NCBI GenBank assembly: GCA_045600845.1
Contig: JAZRYR010000053.1
Coordinates: 1 to 64,000 of the forward strand
From: RGIG5612 sp045600845
GTDB taxonomy: Bacteria; Bacillota; Clostridia; Lachnospirales; Lachnospiraceae
Reading direction: 5' to 3'
DNA: 64,000 bases
This document shows, piece by piece, positions 1-8,471 of this stretch. Made by a program: the position numbers and the translations under genes. Position 1 is the first letter of the stretch, and every line of letters begins with the position of its first letter. Under the pieces are notes generated by a model that made no database searches, was not told the DNA's origin, and saw only the letters and a list, made by a program, of their open reading frames with translations.

Positions 1-765
1 CAAACGGTCTGTCCAACGTATTGTAGGGTCAAGCATCTCTCTGTAATCTAGGAAATACTCTGGGAATTCTCTGACAATATGATATTCCTCACCAAACATA
101 AGCAAACCTGCTGTAGTAGGATGTAATTTACCATCTTCGCCCTATCCTGCTGCACCTATTCGCTCCAAGTACTCTTCATCCGGTAAATTATTGAATACAT
201 GCTCTGGGCGATAGCTTTTATGATGATTTCTGAATCCCTTTAAGGACTCCGTATCAATTACAGATATATCAAACTGCTCAACAATCTTCATATCCTCTGT
301 TTCATCTGCTGCATCACGAAGCATACCTTTAATTTCTGCCTTAGAACAGTGATAATCACCTTCCCAGTCTCTACGATAGCAACCACCGAATAAATCATTA
401 TTAATATAAACCGGCTTCTGCTCTCGCTTAGCTCTTGGCACATAGATAACCAATATGGTATCCCCATTAACCTCGTAAGATTCTACATTTTTATCAGATA
501 ACAAATTAATACTTACCTTCTTGGTATCGTGAATCATATTCCAAAAGTTTCTCTTTAACTTGTCTTCATTCTTCAAACCGGTAGTATACCAAGTTCCATC
601 CTGGCGTTCACCTACACCAAGGATGATTACTCCACCATTAGAATTAGCAAATGAGGAATATGACTCCCACAATGCTATAGGCAATCCACCTTCTGCCTTT
701 TTCACTTCGCGGCAGTTATCTTCTTTATATTTATCAAAGTTCGATAAATCAAACAAATCTGTCAT
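1..765 (-). pseudogene. AlbA_2 (Schlafen-type) domain protein, broken by in-frame TAG
   Basis: The first 207 codons encode an AlbA_2-like putative nucleic-acid-binding domain, recognisable from the N-terminal E-x-K-x-A segment and the SFANSNGGVIILGVGE motif around residues 38-53. This family is often annotated as an ATP-binding or RecG-like transcriptional regulator. Translation stops at a TAG at 142-144. The same frame stays open from there to the window edge, and its 47 further codons (starting GEDGKLHPTTAGLLMFGEEY) read as the normal continuation of the family. The gene is therefore interrupted by a nonsense codon rather than naturally short, and it continues beyond the window. The start ATG at 765 has a GGAAAGGAG ribosome binding site about 12 nt upstream. 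Sequencing error at one base is the main alternative to a true pseudogene. Function is unknown. Confidence 0.75.
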
Positions 766-774
766 ATGAGATTT

Positions 775-1230
775 TCAACTCCTTTCCTCTATACACATAA
801 ACGAATCATCAAGAGTAAGGTATCCGAACGTGACACAAGGAACTCCTTTGCTTCGAAGATCTTCAGCTACGTCAGGGTCTTGACTGAATACTAAATCAGC
901 ATTTGCCGCCAGGAGAGTTTCTGCAGCAGTTTCATCTGAATATGTAGGAATGTTTTTTGATTCTGGACACATCACTTCAAGCCATTCGGTTTCGAACGTA
1001 TCCTGACTAATCCCAACAAGATAATCTCCCAAGCCTAAACCCAGCATTATTTGACAACCGAACGGATTCAGGTTGATGACTTTTTCAACCTTTGCAGGGA
1101 TTTCCACTTCTGCTCCTGTTATATCAACAACTGTCCTTGTTTCGACCTTCGTGTTTTCAGCACCACAACCAGTCACTGACACCAGAATGGCAAGAACAAG
1201 TAATAACGCACATATTTTTCTTTTATTCAT
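775..1230 (-). pseudogene. Truncated iron/cobalamin-type ABC substrate-binding lipoprotein
   Basis: The product has a lipoprotein signal peptide (hydrophobic stretch, then lipobox VTGC at residues 19-22) followed by the start of a periplasmic-binding fold of the PF01497 type: DITGAEVEIP, then the IPxKVEKVI strand and a segment around ANADLVFSQDP. Full-length members are about 320-400 residues and this one stops at 151. The family-like sequence fades at about residue 143, and the last codons (MCIEERS) overlap what becomes the ribosome binding site of the downstream AlbA_2 gene. This looks like a rearrangement junction near position 795 that removed the C-terminal lobe. The remnant could be exported but should not bind ligand. 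No permease or ATPase lies next to it. Confidence 0.7.
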
Positions 1231-1259
1231 TTCGTATAATACGCTCCATTCATTAGTAT

Positions 1260-1892
1260 TTATGCCGCCGCTTCAAATATTCTCTTTTGTGCCTTGAGGC
1301 AATTCTGAAGGTTGATAATTGTTCCGGTATTCTTCACTTTGGAAATCCGAAGTTCTTCGTCAGTCAATTCAACCTCGTTATCTTTTGCCAGCTTAAGCGT
1401 ATATTCATAGATGCGACCTACTAAGACTTCCAGATCTTCGGCGGTAAGCTGAATACTTATTTTCTCGTAATCCTTGTGCTCTTTCAATTTTTCCAAAGCA
1501 ACCATGAGACTGTTAATCTTATCAACATCCATATTACCTTCACGAATCGCATCGATATATACCCTAAGTGCTGCCCTAAACTCAGTTACTACCTTAGGCT
1601 CACGATTTTTGACCTTGTAATAAATCCAAATGCCTCCGCCTACTGCAGCGGCACTCGCAACAGCGATAATGGTTCCTTTCTTGTGCTGCTTTACAAACTG
1701 GATTGCTTTTGCGGCAACACCCTCTGCCTGTTCTGCTGCTTTCAAATCAATAGGATCAAGGTGTTTTACAATTTGTCCTTTGTTCGGACCGATTGCATAA
1801 CGTACTACACTACCTATTCTTCGATACAAACCTGTCGCCAGTCCCGTTGCAATATCATCCGGGATGAAAAATGCGTCTTGTGCTATTGCCAT
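1260..1892 (-). CDS. Unknown single-span membrane protein
   Basis: I do not recognise this 210-residue protein. It starts at an ATG with an excellent AAGGAGGTGG ribosome binding site, so it is a real gene. The N-terminal third is polar with a short tyrosine/arginine patch. Residues 73-91 form one glycine/alanine-rich hydrophobic segment followed by KVKNRE. The C-terminal half is charged, helical and leucine-rich (residues 100-205), which suggests a cytoplasmic helical domain. It sits in the accessory edge of the window between the truncated lipoprotein gene and a structured non-coding stretch. Nothing in the sequence assigns a substrate or partner. Confidence 0.6.
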   Translation of the reverse strand: MAIAQDAFFIPDDIATGLATGLYRRIGSVVRYAIGPNKGQIVKHLDPIDLKAAEQAEGVAAKAIQFVKQHKKGTIIAVASAAAVGGGIWIYYKVKNREPKVVTEFRAALRVYIDAIREGNMDVDKINSLMVALEKLKEHKDYEKISIQLTAEDLEVLVGRIYEYTLKLAKDNEVELTDEELRISKVKNTGTIINLQNCLKAQKRIFEAAA

Positions 1893-1948
1893 AGATGGCC
1901 ACCTCCTTTTTTATTTTCATAAGAGGACTTGTTTTTTTCGCGAATCTT

Positions 1949-2028
1949 CTGACATCTAATCCACACACCAACATACCCTTTTAGGTTGGGTGTGCCAAAC
2001 TGCTGTCAGGTCAAAACATCTAATCCAC
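1949..2028. repeat. Nested hairpin and 13-bp direct repeat
   Basis: In the 279-bp gap between the unknown membrane protein and rlmD, CTGACA (1949-1954) pairs with TGTCAG (2004-2009). These enclose an inner stem of CACACC-AAC (1964-1972) with GTT-G-GGTGTG (1985-1994). The 13-mer ACATCTAATCCAC occurs at 1952-1964 and again at 2016-2028, a 64-bp spacing. No T-run follows on either strand, so it is not a standard terminator. It lies at the border between the degraded accessory region and conserved housekeeping genes. The rest of the gap (2029-2171) shows nothing I can name. Confidence 0.5.
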
Positions 2029-2171
2029 TAACTCAATTTTTCAAGGCTTGTTTCTGCCCTCACCTCGATTATATAGATATGTTCCCGTGTACTCTTTCGG
2101 CGCTTCCGACGGGGAGAACTCTTCCCGGTCAAATCTTGCAAAAATGCCGTAAATAAGCACTTTTCAGCCAC

Positions 2172-3422
2172 TTATGGCTTAACCCTTGACATCAAGACTA
2201 CCGTCTCCACGTGTTCGGTTTCTGGGAACATGTCTACGCAGCAGGCTTTCACCAGATCATATCCAGCAATCTTAAAGGACTGTAAATCTCGTGCCAGAGA
2301 TTCTGGTTTACAGCTGACATAAACAATATTTTCTACTTTATAACTTAAAATTTTACCCAGAGCTTTCGGATGAATACCTTCTCTTGGAGGGTCTAAAATA
2401 ATACTGTCCGGTTTTGGAAGATCGTCTAATGCTTTCAGCACATCGGCTGTCACAAACTCTGCATTTTCGACACCATTTAAGGCAGCATTTTCTTTTGCGG
2501 CTTCTACTGCTTCCGCTACAATTTCTACGCCAATGACTTTATTTACGACCGGAGCCATAAGCTGGGCGATCGTTCCTGTTCCGCTGTATAAATCGAATAA
2601 CAATCCATGGGCTTTCGCTGCATACTCTCTTGCTTTGCCATAAAGCACTTCTGCGCCCTTGGTATTGGTTTGAAAGAAAGAAAAAGTTGAAATCTTAAAT
2701 TTCAGTCCCAATACCTCCTCATTTATGTAATCGTTTCCAAATAAGATATCGGTTTTATCGCTTTTTACTACGTCGGAAAGAGCGTCATTGGTAATATGAA
2801 GGATTCCTGCCACTTTTCCTTCCAGCGTCAAGCCTAAAATCCGGTTTTTAAAGCCATCTACCAGTTTCCCAGCGACGGTTTCATCTTTTAATTTTTCTAC
2901 ACTGGAAAAAGCCGGACTGGCAGTAACTAAAGCTACCAGAATTTCTCCTGTGGCAGCCGCTCTTCTTATCAAGAGATGCCGCAGCCATCCTACATGGGTC
3001 TTATTATTTTTAAAATCCACTTCGCCTTTTTCATAATATTCATTAAAGAAATCCCTGGCTTCGTTGCGGATTTTATTCATATCGTCATGAACCAGATGGC
3101 AATCCATAATATTGACGATATTCATAAAACTGCCTTTTTGATGAAGTCCTAAAGCAAAAGGGCCATCTTTACACTCGTCACCAAATGTAAATTCCATTTT
3201 GTTCCGATAGCCTTCTTCCGAAGGACTTGGAAGGATGCTTTCAAATTCAAAAGATCCAGAAACGGATTCCAGTAAATCCCGTACTTTTTCAGCTTTCATT
3301 TTCAACTGATTGTCGTAAGATATTTTTTGGTAGATGCAACCACCACAAGCGCCAAAATGCGGACACAAAGGCTCTCTGCTTTCATATGGAGAAAGATCCA
3401 TTTGTTTTTTCTTTTTGCTCAT
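2172..3422 (-). CDS. rlmD: 23S rRNA (uracil-C5)-methyltransferase, RlmD/RumA family
   Basis: This is an S-adenosylmethionine-dependent methyltransferase that makes 5-methyluridine in 23S rRNA. It shows the N-terminal Fe-S-type cysteine motif CPHFGACGGC (around residues 22-31), the FFQTN motif, the SAM-binding motif FDLYSGTGTIAQ, the DPPREG motif and the catalytic cysteine in YVSCKPESLARDL. The C-terminal HVETVVLMSR is characteristic. A TRAM domain is not obvious at the N-terminus. The upstream ATG at 3428 directly abuts AAGGA, so the ATG two codons later at 3422, with a 6-nt spacing, is the better start. The exact target uridine (747, 1939 or both) cannot be decided from sequence alone. It is transcribed on its own. 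Confidence 0.9.
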   Translation of the reverse strand: MSKKKKQMDLSPYESREPLCPHFGACGGCIYQKISYDNQLKMKAEKVRDLLESVSGSFEFESILPSPSEEGYRNKMEFTFGDECKDGPFALGLHQKGSFMNIVNIMDCHLVHDDMNKIRNEARDFFNEYYEKGEVDFKNNKTHVGWLRHLLIRRAAATGEILVALVTASPAFSSVEKLKDETVAGKLVDGFKNRILGLTLEGKVAGILHITNDALSDVVKSDKTDILFGNDYINEEVLGLKFKISTFSFFQTNTKGAEVLYGKAREYAAKAHGLLFDLYSGTGTIAQLMAPVVNKVIGVEIVAEAVEAAKENAALNGVENAEFVTADVLKALDDLPKPDSIILDPPREGIHPKALGKILSYKVENIVYVSCKPESLARDLQSFKIAGYDLVKACCVDMFPETEHVETVVLMSRVKP

Positions 3423-3499
3423 TTTCATTCCTTGTAAAAATTAATCTATTATATGAAAATGAGGCAAGCTTTATCAGCTTGCCTCACAAACTACTGATT

Positions 3500-3832
3500 T
3501 TATTCTGCAAAATCCTTTTCTGTTATTTCTTCGACTGCATTGTTTTCGTCATCTTCCACGTAGTAATTATCTAAATCATCATACAGGTCATAATCATCCG
3601 TTTTCTTACCAAATAATTTATAAACCGCATATCCTATTCCTGCCAAAACTACTACAGCGATTGCACAATACAGTAATACTTTAACTACCTTATTACATTT
3701 TTCTTTTTTCTGTTCTTTTTTAAGTAATTCGTTCAGTCTAGAAAGCTGAACAAATTCTTCGAATTTTTTTTCCACAGCGTTCACCTTTCCTGATATTAAT
3801 TTCTTTGCACCAAATTTTATTAAATCATTCAT
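3500..3832 (-). CDS. Small membrane protein with acidic C-terminal tail
   Basis: Unknown protein of about 110 residues. A basic, lysine-rich amphipathic N-terminal half (residues 10-55) is followed by one membrane span (about 56-77, LLYCAIAVVVLAGIGYAVY) and then a strongly acidic tail rich in D, E and Y. The ATG at 3832 has a GAGGGTG ribosome binding site 9 nt upstream and is preferred over the in-frame GTG at 3841. Small proteins of this layout are common near housekeeping genes in Clostridia. No domain or catalytic residue is visible and I assign no function. Confidence 0.6.
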   Translation of the reverse strand: MNDLIKFGAKKLISGKVNAVEKKFEEFVQLSRLNELLKKEQKKEKCNKVVKVLLYCAIAVVVLAGIGYAVYKLFGKKTDDYDLYDDLDNYYVEDDENNAVEEITEKDFAE

Positions 3833-3909
3833 ATCTATCACCCTCTGTTATTATAATAGGATAAATGTTCTGTTTTTTCAATAAACTTGATGGAAAATTA
3901 AAAAAAATG

Positions 3910-6144
3910 TTACATTTTTTTTAATTTCGCAAAGCTGGCAAACATCTTTTTTGTGCCGCATTCTTCAAAATCCACCGTAACTTCCCAGTCCCTTCCTCCG
4001 TCATTGATGGATGAAACAATTCCTTCTCCAAATTTCATATGAAGGACACGGTCTCCAACACCATAATCCAGAACCGGTTTATTCCGGGAAGATCCAAAAC
4101 TTTTCGTCTGCGCCGGTTGTTCTCCCATACTGAACGGTTTTCGCATAAAGCTGGTTTTGCTTTCCTTTGCTGCACTGACTCCGCCATTATATTCCGACGG
4201 TCTGCTCTTTACGTAAATATTATCTTTATCGGCTTCGATTAATTCTCCCGGAATTTCTCTTACAAATCGAGAAATGTTGGAAACCATCGTTTCACCGCGG
4301 ACCATTCGCATGCGGGAAGCTGTCAGGACCAGATTCTTTTTTGCACGGGTAATGGCAACATAGGCCAGCCGACGTTCCTCTTCCAGATCATCCTCATCGT
4401 CGGAATTAATGGAGGCATTCATTGGAAACAGGCCATCTTCCATACCACATAAGAAAACATTGGGAAACTCCAGGCCTTTTGCAGAATGAACGGTAATCAA
4501 GGAAACATAGTCCGAATCTGCATCCCAGGAATCAATATCTGCTACCAGAGACACTTCCTCTAAAAATCCGTTCAAAGTCGGCTCCTCTGCGGTGTTTTCA
4601 TAAACAGACAATTTATTGACCAATTCGTCGATGTTCTCAATTCTGGTCTCGGATTCTACCGTTTTCTCCGCTTTCAGTCCTCTTAAATAACCACTCCGTT
4701 CTAAAACGTCGTCCAAAATCTGGGTTAAGGTCTTTGTTTCCATTCCCTGACGAAGTCCTTCAATCAGATTTCGGAATTCTCTTATTTTTTCTCCGCTTTT
4801 TCCTAAGATTCCTTCATTTACGGCATCATCCAATGCCGCATAAAAGTTGATCTCACGATCGTTTGCAATACTCTGAATGGCATTTACCGATACTGTTCCT
4901 ATTCCCCTCTTCGGTACATTAATGATTCTTCTTACCGCTACATCATCTCTCGCATTATCGATGGTTTTTAAGTACGCCAGAACATCCTTTATTTCTTTTC
5001 TCTGATAAAAGTTTACGCCACCGACAATCTTATAGGGGATATTTGCACGGACAAAGGCTTCTTCCAGATTTCTGGACTGAGCGTTGGTCCGGTATAAACA
5101 TGCACAGTCATTTAGTTGATATCCCTCTCTTCGGTATTTTTTTATCTGATCAATAACCCGGTCCGCTTCCACATAAGGATTGTCCACATGAAACAGTTTA
5201 ATCAGACTACCCTCTTCATGGTCGGTCCAAAGGGTTTTCGACTTTCTCTTTTTATTGTGTCGGATCACTGCATTGGCTGCATTCAGGATATTCCCGGTAG
5301 AACGGTAATTTTGTTCCAGACGGATTACTTTCGCCTTTGGAAATACCTTTTCAAAGTTCAGGATATTTTCGATGTTCGCACCACGGAACTTATAAATAGA
5401 CTGGTCATCATCCCCAACAACACAGATGTTTTGGTACTTCTGAGCCAAAAGGCTTACAAATACAAACTGAGCGGTGTTGGTGTCCTGATATTCATCCACG
5501 GAAATATATTTGAAACGCTCCTGAAAACGATTCAGCACCTCTGGATTTTCCCGGAACAGCTCCACCGTCTTGACAATCAGATCATCAAAATCAAAAGCAT
5601 TATTTTTCTTCAGTTCTTTTTGATATTCTCTATAAACTTTCGCCACCTTTTCCAGATAAAAATCACCAGATGCATCCAGTTCAAACTGATCTACACCAGT
5701 TAACTCATCCTTTGCCGAGGAAATATGGCTTAAAAACCATTTTTCCTTAAATCGGGTGGTATCAATATCAAACTTTTTGCAGATGTTTTTTATTACCGTC
5801 TTCTGATCATCTGCATCATAAATCGTAAAGCTGTTGTCATAGCCCAGCAAATGACTGTAACTACGAAGTATTTTTACACAGGCAGAATGGAAAGTGCAGA
5901 TCCATGAGCCTCCTGCATCCATTCCGACGCTGCTTTCCACACGTTCCCGCATTTCTGCAGCTGCCTTATTGGTAAAAGTAATGGCCAGAATTTCCCTCGG
6001 TGCTACATTCTTTTCTTTTACCAGATATGCGATTCTATTTGTAATAACGCGGGTTTTTCCGGATCCGGCTCCCGCCAGTATAAGAAGCGGTCCCTCCGTA
6101 GTAAGAACCGCTTCTTTTTGCATTTCATTTAAACCTTGAAGCAT
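3910..6144 (-). CDS. pcrA: ATP-dependent DNA helicase PcrA (UvrD/Rep superfamily 1)
   Basis: This is a 3'-to-5' superfamily-1A helicase used in nucleotide excision repair and rolling-circle replication. All helicase motifs are visible: the Q motif LNEMQKEAV, Walker A LAGAGSGKTRV (about residues 22-32), TFTNKAA, the Walker B region SVDEYQDTN, VGDDDQSIYKFRGA, LEQNYRS, TVHSAKGLEF, VFLCGMEDGLFP and VAITRAKK. The 744-residue length is normal for PcrA. The C-terminal Tudor-like segment (VGDRVLHMKFGEGIV) that contacts RNA polymerase in Bacillus is present. It starts 3 nt after yerC ends, so the two are co-transcribed. In Bacillus subtilis yerC also lies near pcrA. Confidence 0.97.
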   Translation of the reverse strand: MLQGLNEMQKEAVLTTEGPLLILAGAGSGKTRVITNRIAYLVKEKNVAPREILAITFTNKAAAEMRERVESSVGMDAGGSWICTFHSACVKILRSYSHLLGYDNSFTIYDADDQKTVIKNICKKFDIDTTRFKEKWFLSHISSAKDELTGVDQFELDASGDFYLEKVAKVYREYQKELKKNNAFDFDDLIVKTVELFRENPEVLNRFQERFKYISVDEYQDTNTAQFVFVSLLAQKYQNICVVGDDDQSIYKFRGANIENILNFEKVFPKAKVIRLEQNYRSTGNILNAANAVIRHNKKRKSKTLWTDHEEGSLIKLFHVDNPYVEADRVIDQIKKYRREGYQLNDCACLYRTNAQSRNLEEAFVRANIPYKIVGGVNFYQRKEIKDVLAYLKTIDNARDDVAVRRIINVPKRGIGTVSVNAIQSIANDREINFYAALDDAVNEGILGKSGEKIREFRNLIEGLRQGMETKTLTQILDDVLERSGYLRGLKAEKTVESETRIENIDELVNKLSVYENTAEEPTLNGFLEEVSLVADIDSWDADSDYVSLITVHSAKGLEFPNVFLCGMEDGLFPMNASINSDDEDDLEEERRLAYVAITRAKKNLVLTASRMRMVRGETMVSNISRFVREIPGELIEADKDNIYVKSRPSEYNGGVSAAKESKTSFMRKPFSMGEQPAQTKSFGSSRNKPVLDYGVGDRVLHMKFGEGIVSSINDGGRDWEVTVDFEECGTKKMFASFAKLKKM

Positions 6145-6147
6145 ATA

Positions 6148-6432
6148 CTAACTTAACCTCTTGAATACCATTTCATATCCGCCGTTGCCGTCGTCAATGG
6201 AACGTTTTACACGGCTGATCGTAGCAGTGCTCGCTCCACTCTTCTCTGCAATTTCCTGATATGTGAACTTTTGATTTAACAATTTTGCTACCTGATACCT
6301 TTGAGCAAATGATAAAATTTCGTTTGTAGTGCAAACATCTTCAAAGAAATTAAAGCATTCTTCTTCGTTTTGTAAAGACAATATCGCCTGAAATAATTCT
6401 TTTACTTCCGGTGTTTTGATTTTTTTGCTCAT
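6148..6432 (-). CDS. yerC: TrpR-like DNA-binding protein, YerC/YecD family
   Basis: This is a small helix-turn-helix protein (94 residues) of the YerC/YecD family, which is related in fold to the tryptophan repressor. The recognition region is KFTYQEIAEKSGASTATISR (residues 55-74). Length and the conserved N-terminal LFQAIL and C-terminal GGYEMVFKR fit the family. Its targets are not established for this organism. It is directly upstream of pcrA with a 3-nt gap and the pair probably forms one transcript with the TPM-domain gene further upstream (36-nt gap). Confidence 0.9.
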   Translation of the reverse strand: MSKKIKTPEVKELFQAILSLQNEEECFNFFEDVCTTNEILSFAQRYQVAKLLNQKFTYQEIAEKSGASTATISRVKRSIDDGNGGYEMVFKRLS

Positions 6433-6468
6433 ATCTATCCCTCTCTGTAATCTACAGGTTTCAATCGG

Positions 6469-7296
6469 TTAAAATCTTCTTCCGCCACCACCATGGGTCA
6501 TACCGCCGGAAGAAATATGTATGCTTGAGCCGCCTGGACGACCTCCGCCACCACCTCTGTTATTATTCTGTGGTAATGGAACAACTACGACATTATTGTA
6601 TAAATAACGGTCTGCGCTCTTGGTAATATCAATATGTTCCCCTTCCACATATACATTTGCATTGCTCTGAGCCACAACGCTCTTCATCTTGTTCTTCATA
6701 CCAGAAGTAATCACTAAGGAAATAAGGAACGCCACTACAAAAGCACCTACGATACGGATCAAAACATCCGTAAACCCAATATGCTTCTCTACCGGAACCG
6801 GCTCCGGATATACAATCGTATCCACCGGATTGCCATTTCTCTCACTCAGAAAATAATTATACGCGGTATTGATGAATTCCTTAAAAGCTCCTACAATATC
6901 ATCATTCTGAAGATACAGTGCGATTGCATCGCCGCATTGCTCAATACCATAATCGGTAAACGCTTTTATGCCCTCTCCCGCCGTGGTAATCCAAAATTCC
7001 CGTTCTACCATGCTTAAAACAAGAGCAACGCCATCCGGACGATAACCGTTCTGTTCATAAAAAGCGTCGGCATATTCTACTGCGCTCTGTCCATAAAAAG
7101 AATCGGTAGTATGAATCACAACATCGACACCTAATTCTTCACTTAATTCATCCAGTGCATCACTGATTAATGTTTTGTCGGATTCTGAAAGCAGATTGGA
7201 GTCATCAACCAGTCTTTGTCCCTGGGCAAAAGCCGGAACAACAACCATAAGAGCGATGGCCAGAACTGCTATAATAGCTAAAAATATCTTTTTCAT
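6469..7296 (-). CDS. Secreted or membrane-anchored TPM-domain protein (YdjH-like)
   Basis: The protein has a signal peptide (residues 1-24, ending PAFAQG), then a TPM domain (TLP18.3/Psb32/MOLO-1, about residues 28-150, with VDDSNLLSESD and RPDGVALVLSMVEREFWITT), then one membrane span (around 180-200) and a glycine/histidine-rich tail (GGGGGRPGG ... THGGGGRRF). The domain therefore lies outside the cell. TPM proteins occur in envelope or photosystem maintenance, but the function in Firmicutes is poorly defined. It is the third gene of an SPFH, zinc-ribbon, TPM operon matching the components of Bacillus subtilis ydjI, ydjG and ydjH, without the pspA homologue ydjF. Confidence 0.8.
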   Translation of the reverse strand: MKKIFLAIIAVLAIALMVVVPAFAQGQRLVDDSNLLSESDKTLISDALDELSEELGVDVVIHTTDSFYGQSAVEYADAFYEQNGYRPDGVALVLSMVEREFWITTAGEGIKAFTDYGIEQCGDAIALYLQNDDIVGAFKEFINTAYNYFLSERNGNPVDTIVYPEPVPVEKHIGFTDVLIRIVGAFVVAFLISLVITSGMKNKMKSVVAQSNANVYVEGEHIDITKSADRYLYNNVVVVPLPQNNNRGGGGGRPGGSSIHISSGGMTHGGGGRRF

Positions 7297-7308
7297 AAGA
7301 CCACCCTC

Positions 7309-8397
7309 CTACAGTAAGAACAACATTGCAATTAGAATTGCTGAGAAAATTGCACCTAAAATCAATGTCCATTTCAATCGGTACTTCCAGACTTTATTCG
7401 TATCTACCGGAAGATTACCAACCATCTTACCGGTCTGTCCATTCATCGCAAAGGTATATTGTTGTCCATTATAGGTTGTATTCAGTAACCACACCGGATA
7501 CATCGCATATTTTGACTCGCCACTGGTCATTTCTGCATTGCCACCTTTCGGAGTCAGAGACATGTACCCACCGATCGTGCTCTGAAGAGCCTGAAATGTA
7601 CTGTCTTTAACTCGTTCGTTGGCTCTAGGCATCGCCTCATCTGAGGAAACATCATATTTGTCAGCCAGATAGCCAGACATATATGCGGTCTGAAAATCTA
7701 CTGCCTCAGAAAAATCGTAAGGCTCTAAGGATTCCATCAGATCATCCGGCATCTTCGAAGAACCATCGACCGGAACATTTGAGAAAGACATCCGGCCTTC
7801 ACGATAAACATCAAAATACCGTGTTTCCGTATATTGGTTTCTTCGGTCTGTCCAGGTCCGCACCTGTGTTCCAAGGAACTGTACCCGTCCTTCGGTTTTT
7901 GCATCAAAAAGCCAGTATGGAACATACATCCCTTTGATTTCATCAATATGATTTTTATCTTTAAAGAGATCTGGAAGAAGTTTTCTTCCGGAAATGTGGT
8001 TCTCATAAGCCGCTTTCGCCGCTTTCTTATCCAGTTTGAACGGAATAATGTAATCCGGCTTTAAATCACCGGAAAACTGTCCCATTAAAACAACCGGATT
8101 CCCACAGAACGGGCAGCTTGTAGAACCTAGATTTTCATCACCGATAATCTGACCACCGCAGGATTTACATACGTACACACGCATACCTTCGGTTTCGCCT
8201 TCCTGCCAGACCTGACCCGGAGTTTCCCATTTTAATTCTTCCGAAGCCGTAAATTCATCCAATCCTTTATCATAATCGGCTAAAGCGGCTACATCGATTT
8301 CAGAATCACAATATGGGCATTTCATTGTCTGGGTACTACTGTCAAAAGTCAGGGTTCCACCACAATGAGGGCATTTATATTCTTGAATATCTGCCAT
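7309..8397 (-). CDS. TFIIB-type zinc-ribbon membrane protein (YdjG-like)
   Basis: The 362-residue protein begins with a zinc ribbon (CPHC at residues 9-12 and CPYC at 27-30) and has a second one (CKSC around residue 77, CPFC around 95). The middle is a beta-rich domain with YVPYWLFDAKTEGRVQF, typical of this family. The C-terminus is a single membrane anchor (LKWTLILGAIFSAILIAMLFLL). It is expected to sit on the cytoplasmic face and pair with the SPFH protein encoded upstream. It is the second gene of the three-gene operon, 12 nt before the TPM gene. Biochemical function is unknown. Confidence 0.8.
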   Translation of the reverse strand: MADIQEYKCPHCGGTLTFDSSTQTMKCPYCDSEIDVAALADYDKGLDEFTASEELKWETPGQVWQEGETEGMRVYVCKSCGGQIIGDENLGSTSCPFCGNPVVLMGQFSGDLKPDYIIPFKLDKKAAKAAYENHISGRKLLPDLFKDKNHIDEIKGMYVPYWLFDAKTEGRVQFLGTQVRTWTDRRNQYTETRYFDVYREGRMSFSNVPVDGSSKMPDDLMESLEPYDFSEAVDFQTAYMSGYLADKYDVSSDEAMPRANERVKDSTFQALQSTIGGYMSLTPKGGNAEMTSGESKYAMYPVWLLNTTYNGQQYTFAMNGQTGKMVGNLPVDTNKVWKYRLKWTLILGAIFSAILIAMLFLL

Positions 8398-8471
8398 TAT
8401 AAATTCTCCCGATTAGAATATAAATCTGCAGCAGTCCACAAAAAGAACTGCTGCAGAACAGAATTAAAAAA

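Noticed and set aside
142..144. TAG as a pyrrolysine codon
   Set aside because: AlbA_2 proteins are not known pyrrolysine proteins and no pylTSBCD genes are visible; nonsense mutation or sequencing error is simpler.
5116..5703. 195-codon open frame opposite pcrA
   Set aside because: It is the antisense shadow of conserved PcrA helicase motifs, has no ribosome binding site and no family resemblance.
7737..8006. Second minus-strand frame inside the zinc-ribbon gene
   Set aside because: It lies within the coding sequence of the zinc-ribbon protein in another frame; the main frame has cysteine motifs and good spacing to its neighbours.
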